From contig NZ_JAPJIV010000008.1 in NCBI RefSeq assembly GCF_026241895.1, forward strand, positions 62,001-126,000: DNA of 64,000 nt, given 5' to 3'. This document shows positions 39,399 through 49,117 of the stretch, piece by piece (position 1 is the stretch's first letter; every line of letters begins with the position of its first letter). The stretch comes from Pseudomonas sp. RIT-562 (GTDB lineage: Bacteria > Pseudomonadota > Gammaproteobacteria > Pseudomonadales > Pseudomonadaceae). The position numbers and the translations under genes are program-made. The notes under the pieces are model-generated. The model was not told the origin of the DNA. It saw nothing but the letters and a program-made list of their open reading frames with translations, and did not search any database.

Positions 39399-40814
39399 AT
39401 GAAACTGAGCAGCACCGCGTTATTGGCCCTGGCCATCAGTAGCATCACCGCCACGGCATACGCCGAGACTCAGAGCCAGGAGTTCACCCCGGTAACGGTC
39501 AACACCAAGAGCGCTCAAGCTGAAGCCACAGGCTTCGTCGAAGGCCAATCCATCAGCGGCACTACCCGCAACTGGTACGCCAACGAACAGCTGAAACGTG
39601 GTGGCAAGTTCGCCTACCGCAAAGACGGCGTCTCGACCCCGACCGATCGCCGGATCAACTGGGTCCAGGGCACCATCATCAAGTACAACTCCGGCTTCAC
39701 TGAAGGCACCGTAGGCTTCAGCACTGAAGTCGCCGCCTACAACGCCATCGCGCTGGAGCGTGATCGCGAGAACCTGGCGTCCAACAACGGTGGCGCACCG
39801 GGCACTCGTCCAGGCGCGGGCAACAACCGCACCCTGACCCGCGAAGGCGGCGAAGCCCAAGGCCAGTGGAGCAAACTCGGCCTGGCCAACGTCAAGGCTC
39901 GCGTTTCCAACACTACCCTGACCGCCGGCCGCATGAACTTCAGCAGCCCGCAGGTCGACGTCATCGGTAACCGTGCCCTGCCTTCGAGCTTCGAAGGGAT
40001 CGCGATCCACAGCGAAGAACTGAACAACCTTTCCTTCGACCTGGCCACCTTTGATCGCAACTCACCGCGTACCGAAGAAAGCCTGAGCAAGTTCCGCTCC
40101 GAATACGGCGACTCCAGCGCTGAAGCCGATCACGTCAACACCGCAGGTATCACCTACACGCCATTCGCCAGCCTGACCACCAGCCTCTGGGGCACGCAAG
40201 CCGAAGACCTGTGGAACCAGTACTACTTCGGCGCCAGCCACGTTCTGGGCGACAGCTCGGTACTGAGCCTGACCACCGGCCTGAACTACTACAAGACCGT
40301 CGACGAAGGCAAAAAACTGCTGGGCGAAATCGACAACGACACCTACTCCCTGTCGCTCGGCCTGACCCACCAGGCCCACAGCCTGACCTTCTCGTACCAG
40401 GAAGTGAACGGTAACGAGTACTTCGACTACCTGCACGAAACCAACGGCATCTACCTGGCCAACTCCCTGCTGTCGGACTTCAACGGCCCGAACGAGAAAT
40501 CCTTCCAGATCGCCTATGGCCTGAACATGGCCGAATACGGCGTTCCAGGCCTGAAGTTCAACATCTACCAGGCTCGCGGCTGGGGCATCGACGGCACTCA
40601 CTACAAGGGTGGCGGCTACGACGGCGTGCAGTCGATGGACGGCGAACACCATTACGAATACGGCATTGGTGCGGCCTACGCAGTGCAGAGCGGCCCGCTC
40701 AAAGCCACGGCGATTCGCGCGACCTACACCGCGCACCGTGCCAGCGAAAACCAGGCTGATGGCAGCATCAACGAGTTCCGCCTCGTGACCACCATCCCGT
40801 TCAACATTCTGTAA
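39399..40814 (+). CDS. opdP: OprD-family outer-membrane porin, dipeptide channel (OpdP-like)
   Basis: 471 residues. Signal peptide MKLSSTALLALAISSITATA ending AYA-ET. An 18-stranded OprD-type barrel is expected: alternating beta strands, the basic ladder region near KRGGKFAYRKDG, and a C-terminal strand ending FNIL. OpdP of P. aeruginosa takes up Gly-Glu-type dipeptides and arginine-containing substrates; the location inside the dpp locus supports the same use here. The start at 39399 follows AAGGAG. Confidence 0.9.
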   Translation: MKLSSTALLALAISSITATAYAETQSQEFTPVTVNTKSAQAEATGFVEGQSISGTTRNWYANEQLKRGGKFAYRKDGVSTPTDRRINWVQGTIIKYNSGFTEGTVGFSTEVAAYNAIALERDRENLASNNGGAPGTRPGAGNNRTLTREGGEAQGQWSKLGLANVKARVSNTTLTAGRMNFSSPQVDVIGNRALPSSFEGIAIHSEELNNLSFDLATFDRNSPRTEESLSKFRSEYGDSSAEADHVNTAGITYTPFASLTTSLWGTQAEDLWNQYYFGASHVLGDSSVLSLTTGLNYYKTVDEGKKLLGEIDNDTYSLSLGLTHQAHSLTFSYQEVNGNEYFDYLHETNGIYLANSLLSDFNGPNEKSFQIAYGLNMAEYGVPGLKFNIYQARGWGIDGTHYKGGGYDGVQSMDGEHHYEYGIGAAYAVQSGPLKATAIRATYTAHRASENQADGSINEFRLVTTIPFNIL

Positions 40815-40818
40815 TGCA

Positions 40819-40866
40819 CTGGCCCAACCGCTGATTCAGTGATGAATCGGCGGCTGGGCTTTCGTC
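40819..40866 (+). terminator. Imperfect hairpin between opdP and the third binding protein
   Basis: GCCCAACCGCTGATTC pairs, with mismatches, to GAATCGGCGGCTGGGC and is followed by TTTCGTCTTT. Likely a partial terminator within the locus. Confidence 0.5.
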
Positions 40867-40892
40867 TTTCAACCGATTGCAGAGGGTTCTTG

Positions 40893-42488
40893 ATGAAAAT
40901 GCTTCCCCTACGTGCGGCCATCGCGGCCGCGTTGCTGAGTGTCGCGGTTGGCGCCTCGGCCAAGCCCCTGGTGGTTTGTACCGAAAACAGTCCAGAAGGC
41001 TTCGACACCGCGCTGTATACGACTGCAGTCACCGCCGACGCCGCAGCCGAGACCATCTTCAATCGTCTGGCCGACTTCAAGCCTGGCACCACCGAGGTGA
41101 TTCCGGCGCTCGCCGAGTCCTGGGACATCAGTGAAGACGGCCTGAGCTACACCTTCCATCTGCGCAAAGGCGTCAAGTTTCACACCACCGAATATTTCAA
41201 GCCGACCCGCGACATGAACGCCGACGACGTGCTTTGGAGCTTCCAGCGCCAGCTGGACCCGAACCATCCATGGCACAAACAGTCGAGCGTAGGCTTCCCG
41301 TACTTTGAAAGCATGGGCTTCAAGGAACTGCTCAAAAGCGTCGAGAAGATTGACGACAACACGGTCAAGTTCACCCTGACCCGTCGCGAAGCGCCGTTCC
41401 TGGCCGACATCGCCATGGCGTTCGCCTCGATCTACTCCGCCGAATACGCCGACCAATTGCTCAAGGCCAACAAGCTCGGCGACCTAAACAACAAGCCGGT
41501 GGGCACCGGCCCGTTCGTGTTCCAGCGTTACAACAAGGATGCCCAGGTCCGCTTCAAGGCCAACCCGGACTATTTCCGTGGCAAGCCACCGGCTGACGCA
41601 CTGATTCTGGCGATCGCCACCGACAACAACGTGCGCCTGCAAAAGCTCAAGGCCAACGAATGCCAGGTGGCGCTGTATCCGAAACCGGACGACATCCCGA
41701 GCATCAAGAAAGACACCAACCTCAAGGTTGATGAGCTCAACGCGATGACCGTTTCGTATATCGCCATGAACACTTCGCACAAATACATGAGCGACGTGCG
41801 GGTGCGCAAAGCCATCGACATCGCCTTCGACAAGGAGGCTGCGGTCAACGCGTTGTTTGGCAAGGGCAATGCTACCGTGGCGGTCAACCCGTACCCGGAC
41901 ACCCTGCTGGGCTACAACCACAAGCTGAGCAACCCGCCCCGGGACCTGGACAAGGCGCGTGCCCTGCTGAAGGAAGCGGGCGTTCCGGATGGCACCGTGT
42001 TTACCCTGTTTACCCGCAATGGTGGTGGCGCGACCAACCCCAACCCGATGCTCGCCGCGCAGATGATGCAGGCTGACCTGGCCAAGATTGGTCTCAAGAT
42101 CGATATCCGCGTCATGGAGTGGGGCGAAATGCTCAAGCGCGCCAAAAATGGCGAGCACGACATGGTGGCAGCCGGATGGGCGGGCGATAACGGCGACCCG
42201 GATAACTTCCTGACGCCTATGCTCAGTTGCGAGGCGGCCAAAAACGGCGAAAACTACGCGCGCTGGTGCAACGAGAAGTTTCAGGCCCTGCTCGACGATG
42301 CCCGGGTCAAAGTGAACCCCGATGAACGTGCGGCGCTCTATGAGCAGGCACAGGAGATCTTCAACCAGGATCAACCCTGGATCGCCCTGGCCCACACCCG
42401 CATGTTCACCGCAATGCGCAAGAACGTAGAGGGCTATCACATCAGCCCTCTCACCACGAATAACTTCGCCACCACCCAGGTGAAGTAG
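40893..42488 (+). CDS. dppA: Dipeptide ABC transporter periplasmic binding protein, copy 3
   Basis: 531 residues. Signal peptide MKMLPLRAAIAAALLSVAVG ending ASA-KP. More diverged than copies 1 and 2 (mature start LVVCTENSPEGFDTALYTTA) but the same SBP_bac_5 architecture, with the DNADDV-like DMNADDVLWSF, KPVGTGPFVFQRY and WAGDNGDPDNF. It lies directly upstream of dppB with a 74-bp gap, so it is probably the binding protein most tightly linked to the translocator. GAGGG lies six bases upstream of the ATG at 40893. Confidence 0.92.
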   Translation: MKMLPLRAAIAAALLSVAVGASAKPLVVCTENSPEGFDTALYTTAVTADAAAETIFNRLADFKPGTTEVIPALAESWDISEDGLSYTFHLRKGVKFHTTEYFKPTRDMNADDVLWSFQRQLDPNHPWHKQSSVGFPYFESMGFKELLKSVEKIDDNTVKFTLTRREAPFLADIAMAFASIYSAEYADQLLKANKLGDLNNKPVGTGPFVFQRYNKDAQVRFKANPDYFRGKPPADALILAIATDNNVRLQKLKANECQVALYPKPDDIPSIKKDTNLKVDELNAMTVSYIAMNTSHKYMSDVRVRKAIDIAFDKEAAVNALFGKGNATVAVNPYPDTLLGYNHKLSNPPRDLDKARALLKEAGVPDGTVFTLFTRNGGGATNPNPMLAAQMMQADLAKIGLKIDIRVMEWGEMLKRAKNGEHDMVAAGWAGDNGDPDNFLTPMLSCEAAKNGENYARWCNEKFQALLDDARVKVNPDERAALYEQAQEIFNQDQPWIALAHTRMFTAMRKNVEGYHISPLTTNNFATTQVK

Positions 42489-42562
42489 ATAAGAAAACTC
42501 CCGGTGTCCCTGACTCCAGGGACACCAGGCACGCCTAACCGGCTGATGAGGTACACCACAAG

Positions 42563-43573
42563 ATGTTTAGTTTTATTGCCCGCCGATTGGGGTTATTGAT
42601 CCCCACGTTCTTCGGCATCACCTTGCTGACTTTCGCGTTGATTCGCATGATCCCAGGCGATCCCGTGGAAGTGATGATGGGCGAACGCAGAGTCGACCCG
42701 GAAATGCATGCTCAGGCAATGGAACGCCTAGGTCTGAACAAACCCCTGTATGCCCAATACCTGGATTACATTGGCAAACTGGCTCACGGCGATCTCGGCG
42801 AATCCCTGCGAACCCGTGAAAGCGTCTGGAGTGAATTCACTTCGCTGTTCCCCGCGACCCTGGAACTGTCCATGGCCGCCCTGCTGTTCGCCGGCATCCT
42901 GGGCCTCCTGGCCGGGGTGATCGCGGCACTCAAGCGAGGATCCCTGTTCGACCATGGGGTGATGGGCATCTCCCTGGCGGGATACTCGATGCCGATCTTC
43001 TGGTGGGGCCTGATCCTGATCATGTTCTTCTCGGTGTCCCTGGGCTGGACCCCGGTGTCCGGGCGGATCGACCTGCTCTACGACATCGAGCCGCGTACCG
43101 GCTTCATGCTGATCGACACGCTGCTGGCCGATGACGTCGGTGCGTTCCTCGATGCGCTGCACCACCTGATCCTGCCGGCCATTGTGCTCGGCACCATCCC
43201 GCTGGCGGTTATCGCGCGGATGACCCGTTCCTCTATGCTCGAAGTCCTGCGTGAAGACTACATCCGTACTGCCCGCGCCAAAGGCCTGTCGCCATCGCGC
43301 GTGGTGTTCGTGCACGGTCTGCGCAACGCACTGATTCCGGTGCTGACCGTGGTTGGCCTGCAAGTCGGTACGCTACTGGCCGGTGCGGTCCTGACCGAAA
43401 CCATCTTCTCCTGGCCCGGCATCGGCAAGTGGCTGATCGAAGCCATTGGCGCGCGGGACTATCCCGTGGTGCAGAACGGCATCCTGTTAATCGCCTGCCT
43501 GGTGATCCTGGTGAACTTCGTGGTGGATATCCTCTACGGCTTCGCCAACCCACGCATCCGTCACCAGCGCTGA
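42563..43573 (+). CDS. dppB: Dipeptide ABC transporter permease DppB
   Basis: 336 residues, six membrane helices. Starts MFSFIARRLGLLIPTFFGIT. The EAA-type loop facing the ATPases is visible in REDYIRTARAKGLSPSRV, and FSWPGIGKW is the late OppB/DppB signature. Partners DppC and the ATPases DppD/DppF follow immediately. Only 4 bp separate it from dppC. Confidence 0.96.
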   Translation: MFSFIARRLGLLIPTFFGITLLTFALIRMIPGDPVEVMMGERRVDPEMHAQAMERLGLNKPLYAQYLDYIGKLAHGDLGESLRTRESVWSEFTSLFPATLELSMAALLFAGILGLLAGVIAALKRGSLFDHGVMGISLAGYSMPIFWWGLILIMFFSVSLGWTPVSGRIDLLYDIEPRTGFMLIDTLLADDVGAFLDALHHLILPAIVLGTIPLAVIARMTRSSMLEVLREDYIRTARAKGLSPSRVVFVHGLRNALIPVLTVVGLQVGTLLAGAVLTETIFSWPGIGKWLIEAIGARDYPVVQNGILLIACLVILVNFVVDILYGFANPRIRHQR

Positions 43574-43577
43574 GATC

Positions 43578-44495
43578 ATGACCATGACCACACCAATTCC
43601 AGCGGTAGCAGTCGATCAAAGCCTGCTGTACCCGTCCCCGTACAAAGAATTCTGGCAAGCCTTCTCCAAGAACAAAGGTGCGGTAGCCGGCCTGATGTTC
43701 ATGTTGCTGGTGATTTTCTGCGCGCTGTTCGCCCCTTGGGTAGCACCGCACAACCCGAGCGAGCAGTACCGCGATTTCCTGTTGACCCCGCCAGCCTGGC
43801 TGGAAGGTGGGCAGATGCAATTCCTGCTCGGTACCGACGAACTGGGCCGGGACCTGCTGTCGCGCCTGATCCAGGGCTCGCGTTTGTCGCTGCTGATCGG
43901 CTTGTCATCGGTAGTGATGTCGCTGATTCCAGGGATTCTCCTGGGTCTGTTCGCCGGGTTCTTCCCGCGCCTGCTCGGGCCGACCATCATGCGTCTGATG
44001 GACATCATGCTGGCACTGCCGTCGCTGCTGCTGGCCGTGGCGATTGTCGCCATCCTTGGCCCTGGCCTGATCAACACCGTGATCGCCATTGCCGTGGTGT
44101 CCCTGCCGTCCTATGTGCGCCTGACCCGCGCGGCGGTGATGGGCGAATTGAACCGCGACTACGTGACCGCCGCACGCCTGGCGGGTGCCGGCCTGCCACG
44201 CTTGATGTTCATCACCGTGCTGCCCAACTGCATGGCACCGCTGATCGTTCAAGCGACCTTGAGCTTTTCCTCGGCGATTCTCGATGCTGCGGCACTGGGC
44301 TTCCTCGGCCTTGGCGTACAACCGCCAACCCCTGAGTGGGGCACCATGCTGGCTTCGGCTCGCGACTACATCGAACGCGCCTGGTGGGTAGTCAGCCTGC
44401 CTGGTTTGACCATTTTGCTCAGCGTGCTGGCAATCAACTTGATGGGCGACGGCCTGCGCGATGCGCTGGACCCGAAACTCAAGAACGCCGCCTGA
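43578..44495 (+). CDS. dppC: Dipeptide ABC transporter permease DppC
   Basis: 305 residues, six membrane helices. An N-terminal extension precedes helix 1 ([20 protein letters not shown]). The periplasmic signature [14 protein letters not shown] and EAA loop [15 protein letters not shown] are typical. The ATG at 43578 is followed two codons on by a second ATG; either may be used. dppD begins 10 bp after its stop, with GAGGAG in the gap. Confidence 0.95.
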   Translation: MTMTTPIPAVAVDQSLLYPSPYKEFWQAFSKNKGAVAGLMFMLLVIFCALFAPWVAPHNPSEQYRDFLLTPPAWLEGGQMQFLLGTDELGRDLLSRLIQGSRLSLLIGLSSVVMSLIPGILLGLFAGFFPRLLGPTIMRLMDIMLALPSLLLAVAIVAILGPGLINTVIAIAVVSLPSYVRLTRAAVMGELNRDYVTAARLAGAGLPRLMFITVLPNCMAPLIVQATLSFSSAILDAAALGFLGLGVQPPTPEWGTMLASARDYIERAWWVVSLPGLTILLSVLAINLMGDGLRDALDPKLKNAA

Positions 44496-44505
44496 GGAGA
44501 TTCAA

Positions 44506-45474
44506 ATGTCACTGTTAGAAATCAAGAATCTCAACGTTCGCTTTGGCGACAAGAATGCCGTGCCAGTGGTCGACGGCCTCGACCTCAAGGTGGACAAGGG
44601 CGAAGTCCTGGCCATCGTAGGCGAGTCGGGTTCCGGCAAATCCGTGACCATGATGGCGCTGATGGGCCTGATCGAGCATCCCGGCATCGTCACCGCCGAC
44701 GCGCTGAATTTCGACGGCAAGAACATGCTCAAGCTCAGCAACCGTCAGCGTCGGCAAATCGTCGGCAAAGACCTGGCCATGGTCTTCCAAGACCCGATGA
44801 CCGCGCTGAACCCAAGCTACACCGTGGGTTTCCAGATCGAAGAAGTGCTGCGCCTGCACCTGAAAATGTCCGGCAAGCAAGCGCGCAAACGCGCCATCGA
44901 ACTGCTGGAAAAAGTTGAAATCCCGGGCGCTGCCAGTCGTATGGACGCCTACCCGCACCAACTGTCCGGCGGCATGAGCCAGCGCGTTGCGATCGCCATG
45001 GCGATTGCCGGCGAGCCGAAACTGCTGATCGCCGATGAACCGACCACCGCGCTGGACGTGACGATTCAGGCGCAGATCATGGACCTGCTGTTGGCCTTGC
45101 AGAAAGAGCAGAACATGGGCCTGGTGCTGATCACCCACGACCTCGCGGTCGTGGCCGAAACCGCCCAGCGCGTGTGTGTGATGTACGCCGGTCAAGCAGT
45201 GGAAGTTGGCCAGGTGCCGCAACTGTTCGACATCCCTGCGCACCCCTACAGCGAAGCACTGCTCAAGGCGATTCCGGAACACAGCCTGGGCGCCTCGCGC
45301 CTGTCTACCCTGCCGGGTATCGTTCCCGGTCGTTACGACCGTCCGCAGGGCTGCCTGCTGTCGCCGCGCTGCCCGTATGTGCAAGAAAACTGCCGCACCC
45401 AGCGGCCGGCCCTTGATCCGAAAAGCAACAGCCTCGCCCGCTGCTTCTACCCGCTGAACCAGGAGGTGGCGTAA
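44506..45474 (+). CDS. dppD: Dipeptide ABC transporter ATPase DppD
   Basis: 322 residues. Walker [10 protein letters not shown], signature [13 protein letters not shown], Walker [14 protein letters not shown]-loop ITHDLAVV. The C-terminal oligopeptide-transporter extension carries spaced cysteines ([15 protein letters not shown]), a motif that in DppD-type proteins may hold an iron-sulfur cluster. The stop overlaps the dppF start (TAATG). Confidence 0.95.
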   Translation: MSLLEIKNLNVRFGDKNAVPVVDGLDLKVDKGEVLAIVGESGSGKSVTMMALMGLIEHPGIVTADALNFDGKNMLKLSNRQRRQIVGKDLAMVFQDPMTALNPSYTVGFQIEEVLRLHLKMSGKQARKRAIELLEKVEIPGAASRMDAYPHQLSGGMSQRVAIAMAIAGEPKLLIADEPTTALDVTIQAQIMDLLLALQKEQNMGLVLITHDLAVVAETAQRVCVMYAGQAVEVGQVPQLFDIPAHPYSEALLKAIPEHSLGASRLSTLPGIVPGRYDRPQGCLLSPRCPYVQENCRTQRPALDPKSNSLARCFYPLNQEVA

Positions 45475-46454
45475 TGGCCGTCGTACTTACCGCCCGCGAC
45501 CTGACCCGTCACTACGAAGTGTCCCGTGGCCTGTTCAAGGGGCATGCGACCGTGCGCGCCCTGAACGGTGTGTCGTTCGAACTCGAAGCCGGCAAGACTC
45601 TCGCCGTAGTAGGCGAATCGGGCTGCGGCAAATCCACCCTGGCCCGGGCCCTGACCCTCATCGAGGAACCGTCCTCCGGCTCCCTGAAAATCGCCGGGCA
45701 GGAAGTCGCCGGTGCCGACAAGGCCCAGCGCAAGCAGCTGCGTAAAGACGTGCAGATGGTCTTCCAGAGCCCGTACGCGTCGTTGAACCCGCGGCAGAAA
45801 GTCGGTGATCAACTTGGCGAGCCACTGCTGATCAACACCAACCTGAGCGCTGCCGAACGGCGCGAGAAAGTGCAGGCGATGATGAAGCAGGTGGGTTTGC
45901 GCCCTGAGCATTACCAGCGCTACCCGCACATGTTCTCCGGCGGCCAACGCCAGCGGATCGCCCTCGCTCGCGCAATGATGTTGCAGCCAAAGGTGCTGGT
46001 GGCAGACGAACCGACCTCGGCGCTCGACGTGTCGATCCAGGCCCAGGTGCTAAATCTGTTCATGGATCTGCAGCAGGAGTTCAACACTGCCTATGTGTTC
46101 ATCTCGCACAACCTGGCGGTGGTGCAACACGTCGCCGATGACGTGATGGTGATGTACCTCGGCCGCCCGGTGGAAATCGGCCCGAAAAACGACATCTACG
46201 CCCGTCCGCTACATCCTTACACCCAGGCGCTGCTGTCGGCCACCCCGACCATTCACCCGGACCCGAACAAACCGAAGATCAAGATCGTCGGCGAACTGCC
46301 CAACCCGCTCAACCCGCCGTCCGGCTGCGCTTTCCACAAGCGCTGCCCGTATGCGACCGAGCGATGCAGTACGGAAGAGCCGGCGTTGCGCTTGCTGGAC
46401 AATCGGCAGGTGGCTTGCCACTACGCCGAGCAGTTTCTGGATGGCGCAGCGTGA
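45474..46454 (+). CDS. dppF: Dipeptide ABC transporter ATPase DppF
   Basis: 326 residues. Walker A GESGCGKST, signature FSGGQRQRIALAR, Walker B VLVADEPTSALD, H-loop ISHNLAVV, and the C-terminal cysteine motif CAFHKRCPYATERC. Pairs with DppD to power dipeptide import. Last gene of the locus; a REPIN and a strong terminator follow. Confidence 0.95.
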   Translation: MAVVLTARDLTRHYEVSRGLFKGHATVRALNGVSFELEAGKTLAVVGESGCGKSTLARALTLIEEPSSGSLKIAGQEVAGADKAQRKQLRKDVQMVFQSPYASLNPRQKVGDQLGEPLLINTNLSAAERREKVQAMMKQVGLRPEHYQRYPHMFSGGQRQRIALARAMMLQPKVLVADEPTSALDVSIQAQVLNLFMDLQQEFNTAYVFISHNLAVVQHVADDVMVMYLGRPVEIGPKNDIYARPLHPYTQALLSATPTIHPDPNKPKIKIVGELPNPLNPPSGCAFHKRCPYATERCSTEEPALRLLDNRQVACHYAEQFLDGAA

Positions 46455-46475
46455 CAGCAATTTGAAATGAAATCC

Positions 46476-46566
46476 CTGTAGGAGTGAGCCTGTTCGCGAT
46501 GGCGGAGTGTCAGTATCAGAAACACCGACTGACACTCCGCCATCGCGAGCAGGCTCACTCCTACAG
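46476..46566. repeat. REPIN after dppF (long-arm type)
   Basis: Arms CTGTAGGAGTGAGCCTGTTC and complement, extended inward by GCGATGGCGGAGTGTCAGT / ACTGACACTCCGCCATCGC, so about 40 bases pair on each side. The same extended arms recur at 47181-47271. Confidence 0.9.
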
Positions 46567-46586
46567 GATATGCGACCGTCTTACTG

Positions 46587-46637
46587 ACCTCTTCTACTTC
46601 GACTGCGCGTCAGCCGAAGTGAAGAGGTTTTCTTTTG
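46587..46637 (+). terminator. Intrinsic terminator of the dpp locus
   Basis: ACCTCTTCTACTTCG pairs with CGAAGTGAAGAGGT (one bulge) around a 13-base loop, followed by TTTTCTTTT. It separates dpp from the convergent small gene at 46640. Confidence 0.75.
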
Positions 46638-46639
46638 CC

Positions 46640-46897
46640 TTACGTCTGGCTGTCGCCTTCGTCCGGATCATCGGAGTCCGGCTCATCGGTGGTTGAATCA
46701 TCGTCACCCGCGCTACCGCCCTGTCCCTGGTCACCGGGCTCTGATTCCGACTTGGCGATCATTAGCCCAGCGTGCGCCACCTGGCCGCTCGAAGCCTGCT
46801 CGCCATGATCCGGGCATTCCGCCCGCGCCGCTGACATGCCGACGGACATGATCACTAAAACCTTAAACAACAGCAGAATGCGTTGAAAAATGCTCAT
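46640..46897 (-). CDS. Small secreted acidic protein, function unknown
   Basis: 85 residues from MSIFQRILLLFKVLVIMSVG; an ATG four codons upstream (46909) is also possible. A signal peptide with likely cleavage SAARA-EC, then a short mature chain whose last 35 residues are dominated by Asp, Glu, Ser and Gly (DDDSTTDEPDSDDPDEGDS). No domain is recognised. The signal peptide and coherent frame argue that it is real; the low-complexity tail argues for caution. Confidence 0.55.
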   Translation of the reverse strand: MSIFQRILLLFKVLVIMSVGMSAARAECPDHGEQASSGQVAHAGLMIAKSESEPGDQGQGGSAGDDDSTTDEPDSDDPDEGDSQT

Positions 46898-47032
46898 AGC
46901 CGAATCCATCCTGTTTGAGTGAAGCCTGGGGTGCCTGTTGGGCGGTGAATGAAATCTAGTCCCGATTGAGTCGGTTCTCCAGATAGGACGCTTGTGAAAG
47001 AACAGAATGCCTTTGAACAGCAGACTGGTTTT

Positions 47033-47047
47033 GCATAATCATTATGC
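47033..47047. promoter_or_regulatory. Fur-like palindrome upstream of a 29-codon ORF
   Basis: GCATAATCATTATGC is a perfect palindrome around its central C and contains ATAATCATTAT, identical to 11 consecutive positions of the Fur consensus. TTGAAC (47013-47018) and CATAAT (47034-47039) could be -35 and -10 boxes with a 15-base spacer, so the site would cover the -10. Confidence 0.55.
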
Positions 47048-47088
47048 TGAATCGATATGAGCGCAGCTCTCGGGCACAGGAGGGGACG

Positions 47089-47178
47089 ATGGCGCTACTG
47101 CAGACACTGTACGAACTGGAACAACGCCTGTTGGCACAAGCCACACGAAGTGACACTTTTATTCGCGAACCACACTAA
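47089..47178 (+). CDS. Candidate 29-residue small protein behind a Fur-like site
   Basis: ATG preceded by AGGAGGGGACG, an excellent ribosome-binding site. The peptide begins MALLQTLYELEQRLLAQATR and ends SDTFIREPH; the first 20 residues would form an amphipathic helix. The stop lies two bases before a REPIN. No family is recognised. The combination of promoter, Fur-like palindrome and strong ribosome-binding site supports translation. Chance is still possible at this length. Confidence 0.45.
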   Translation: MALLQTLYELEQRLLAQATRSDTFIREPH

Positions 47179-47180
47179 AC

Positions 47181-47271
47181 CTGTGGGATTGAGCCTGCTC
47201 GCGATGGCGGAGTGTCAGTCTGTAATTTAACTGCTGACACTCCGCCATCGCGAGCAGGCTCACTCCTACAG
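47181..47271. repeat. REPIN before prfC terminator (long-arm type)
   Basis: Arms CTGTGGGATTGAGCCTGCTC and GAGCAGGCTCACTCCTACAG, extended by GCGATGGCGGAGTGTCAG and its complement, as in the copy at 46476. Confidence 0.9.
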
Positions 47272-47282
47272 TTGGCGCACGT

Positions 47283-47319
47283 AAAAAAACCCCGGTGCTT
47301 TCGCGACCGGGGTTTTGTT
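47283..47319 (-). terminator. Intrinsic terminator of prfC
   Basis: Stem AACCCCGGT / ACCGGGGTT around GCTTTCGCG, with seven T residues on the minus strand after the stem and TTTTGTTT on the plus strand. It lies 16 bp beyond the prfC stop and probably works in both directions. Confidence 0.85.
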
Positions 47320-47334
47320 TGCAGCTTTAGCTGC

Positions 47335-48918
47335 TTAGTGATGCTCGCGCGTCGCACGGAATTTCACATCCGGCCAGCGCTCTTCCATCAACGCCAGGTT
47401 GACCCGGGTCGGGGCCAGGTAGGTCAGGTGACCGCCGCCGTCGACCGCGAGGTTTTCCACAGCCTTGACTCGGAATTCCTCGAGTTTCTTCTTATCGTCG
47501 CAATCAATCCAGCGCGCCGAGTACACGGTGATCGGCTCATAGGAGCACTCGACCTTGTATTCCTCTTTCAAGCGGCTGGCGACCACGTCGAACTGCAGCA
47601 CACCGACGGCACCGAGGATGATGTCGTTGCTGCGCTCGGGGAAGAACACCTGGGTCGCGCCCTCTTCCGCCAATTGCTGCAGGCCCTGGCGCAGTTGCTT
47701 GGATTTCAGCGGATCGCGCAGGCGCACTCGACGGAACAGCTCCGGCGCGAAGTGCGGGATGCCGGTGAAGCCGAGCACTTCGCCTTCGGTGAAGGTGTCG
47801 CCGATCTGGATAGTGCCGTGGTTGTGCAGGCCGATGATATCGCCGGCGAAGGCTTCTTCCAGCTGCTCACGTTCGGAGGAGAAGAACGTCAGCGCGTCGC
47901 CGATCCGCACGTCCTTGCCAGTACGCACGTGACGCATCTTCATGCCCTTTTCGTATTTGCCGGAGCAGATACGCATGAAGGCGATACGGTCGCGGTGCTT
48001 GGGGTCCATGTTCGCCTGGATCTTGAACACAAATCCGGTGAATTTCTCTTCGATCGGTTCCACGGTGCGCTCGTTGGCGACCCGTGCCAGCGGTTTCGGC
48101 GCCCAGTTGACTACCGCGTCGAGCACATGGTCGACACCGAAGTTGCCCAATGCAGTACCGAAGAACACCGGCGTCAGCTGGCCGTCGAGGAATTCCTGCT
48201 GGTTGAATTCGTGACAGGCACCCTGCACCAGCTCCAGCTGATCGACGAAGCGATCGTACTCGTCGCCCAAGTGCGCGCGGGCTTCGTCGGAGTCGAGCTT
48301 CTCGATGATTTTCACATCGGTACGTTCGTGTCCGTGACCGGCGGTGTAGACGATGATGTAGTCGTCGGCCAGGTGATACACACCCTTGAAATCGCGGTAG
48401 CAGCCAATCGGCCAGGTGATCGGCGCGGCCTTGATCTTCAGGACTGCTTCGATTTCGTCGAGCAGTTCGATCGGGTCGCGGATGTCACGGTCGAGTTTGT
48501 TGATGAAGCTGACAATCGGCGTATCACGCAGGCGGCAGACGTCCATCAGCGCGATGGTCCGCGGCTCTACACCCTTACCGCCGTCGAGGACCATCAATGC
48601 CGAGTCAACCGCCGTCAACGTGCGGTAGGTATCTTCGGAGAAGTCTTCGTGGCCCGGGGTGTCGAGCAGGTTGACCATGTGATCGCGGTACGGGAACTGC
48701 ATGACCGACGTGGTAATGGAAATACCCCGTTGTTTTTCCATTTCCATCCAGTCGGAGGTGGCATGGCGGTCGGACTTGCGCGACTTCACCGTACCGGCAA
48801 CCGCGATCGCCTTGCCCATCAGCAGGAGCTTCTCGGTGATGGTGGTCTTACCGGCATCGGGGTGGGAAATAATGGCGAAAGTGCGGCGTTTCGCGACTTC
48901 GGCGGCCTGTTTGGTCAT
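47335..48918 (-). CDS. prfC: Peptide chain release factor 3
   Basis: 527 residues, translational GTPase that removes RF1/RF2 from the ribosome after termination. G1 [10 protein letters not shown]2/G3 region [10 protein letters not shown] and [10 protein letters not shown]4 NKLDRDIRD. Length equals E. coli RF3 (529). The ATG at 48918 ([14 protein letters not shown]) matches the family; the frame open further upstream runs into a REPIN. Monocistronic by spacing. Confidence 0.96.
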   Translation of the reverse strand: MTKQAAEVAKRRTFAIISHPDAGKTTITEKLLLMGKAIAVAGTVKSRKSDRHATSDWMEMEKQRGISITTSVMQFPYRDHMVNLLDTPGHEDFSEDTYRTLTAVDSALMVLDGGKGVEPRTIALMDVCRLRDTPIVSFINKLDRDIRDPIELLDEIEAVLKIKAAPITWPIGCYRDFKGVYHLADDYIIVYTAGHGHERTDVKIIEKLDSDEARAHLGDEYDRFVDQLELVQGACHEFNQQEFLDGQLTPVFFGTALGNFGVDHVLDAVVNWAPKPLARVANERTVEPIEEKFTGFVFKIQANMDPKHRDRIAFMRICSGKYEKGMKMRHVRTGKDVRIGDALTFFSSEREQLEEAFAGDIIGLHNHGTIQIGDTFTEGEVLGFTGIPHFAPELFRRVRLRDPLKSKQLRQGLQQLAEEGATQVFFPERSNDIILGAVGVLQFDVVASRLKEEYKVECSYEPITVYSARWIDCDDKKKLEEFRVKAVENLAVDGGGHLTYLAPTRVNLALMEERWPDVKFRATREHH

Positions 48919-48989
48919 GGGAAATCGCCTGGCAGGTGATTCAAAAAAGGGCGGCGAGTATAGCTTAAAAAGTGATCTACAGACCACCG

Positions 48990-49092
48990 TGTAGCAGCTG
49001 CCGAAGGCTGCGTTAAGGGCCGAAGGACCTTCTTGCAGGTTGAAATGCCGGGGCCGCTTCGCAACCCGACGCAGCCTTCGGCAGCTGCCACA
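48990..49092. repeat. REPIN between prfC and the osmoprotectant operon
   Basis: Arms GTAGCAGCTGCCGAAGGCTG and CAGCCTTCGGCAGCTGCCAC with a 55-bp spacer that itself has GGGCCGAAGGACC-type symmetry. The remaining 247 bp before the next gene hold one promoter candidate. Confidence 0.85.
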
Positions 49093-49117
49093 GGGTGGCC
49101 AAATAGTGTCGAACGTG

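Noticed and set aside
47057..47233. 59-codon frame overlapping the 29-codon ORF
   Set aside because: Rich in Trp, His and Cys and running into a REPIN; no ribosome-binding site. The shorter frame has the strong AGGAGG site.
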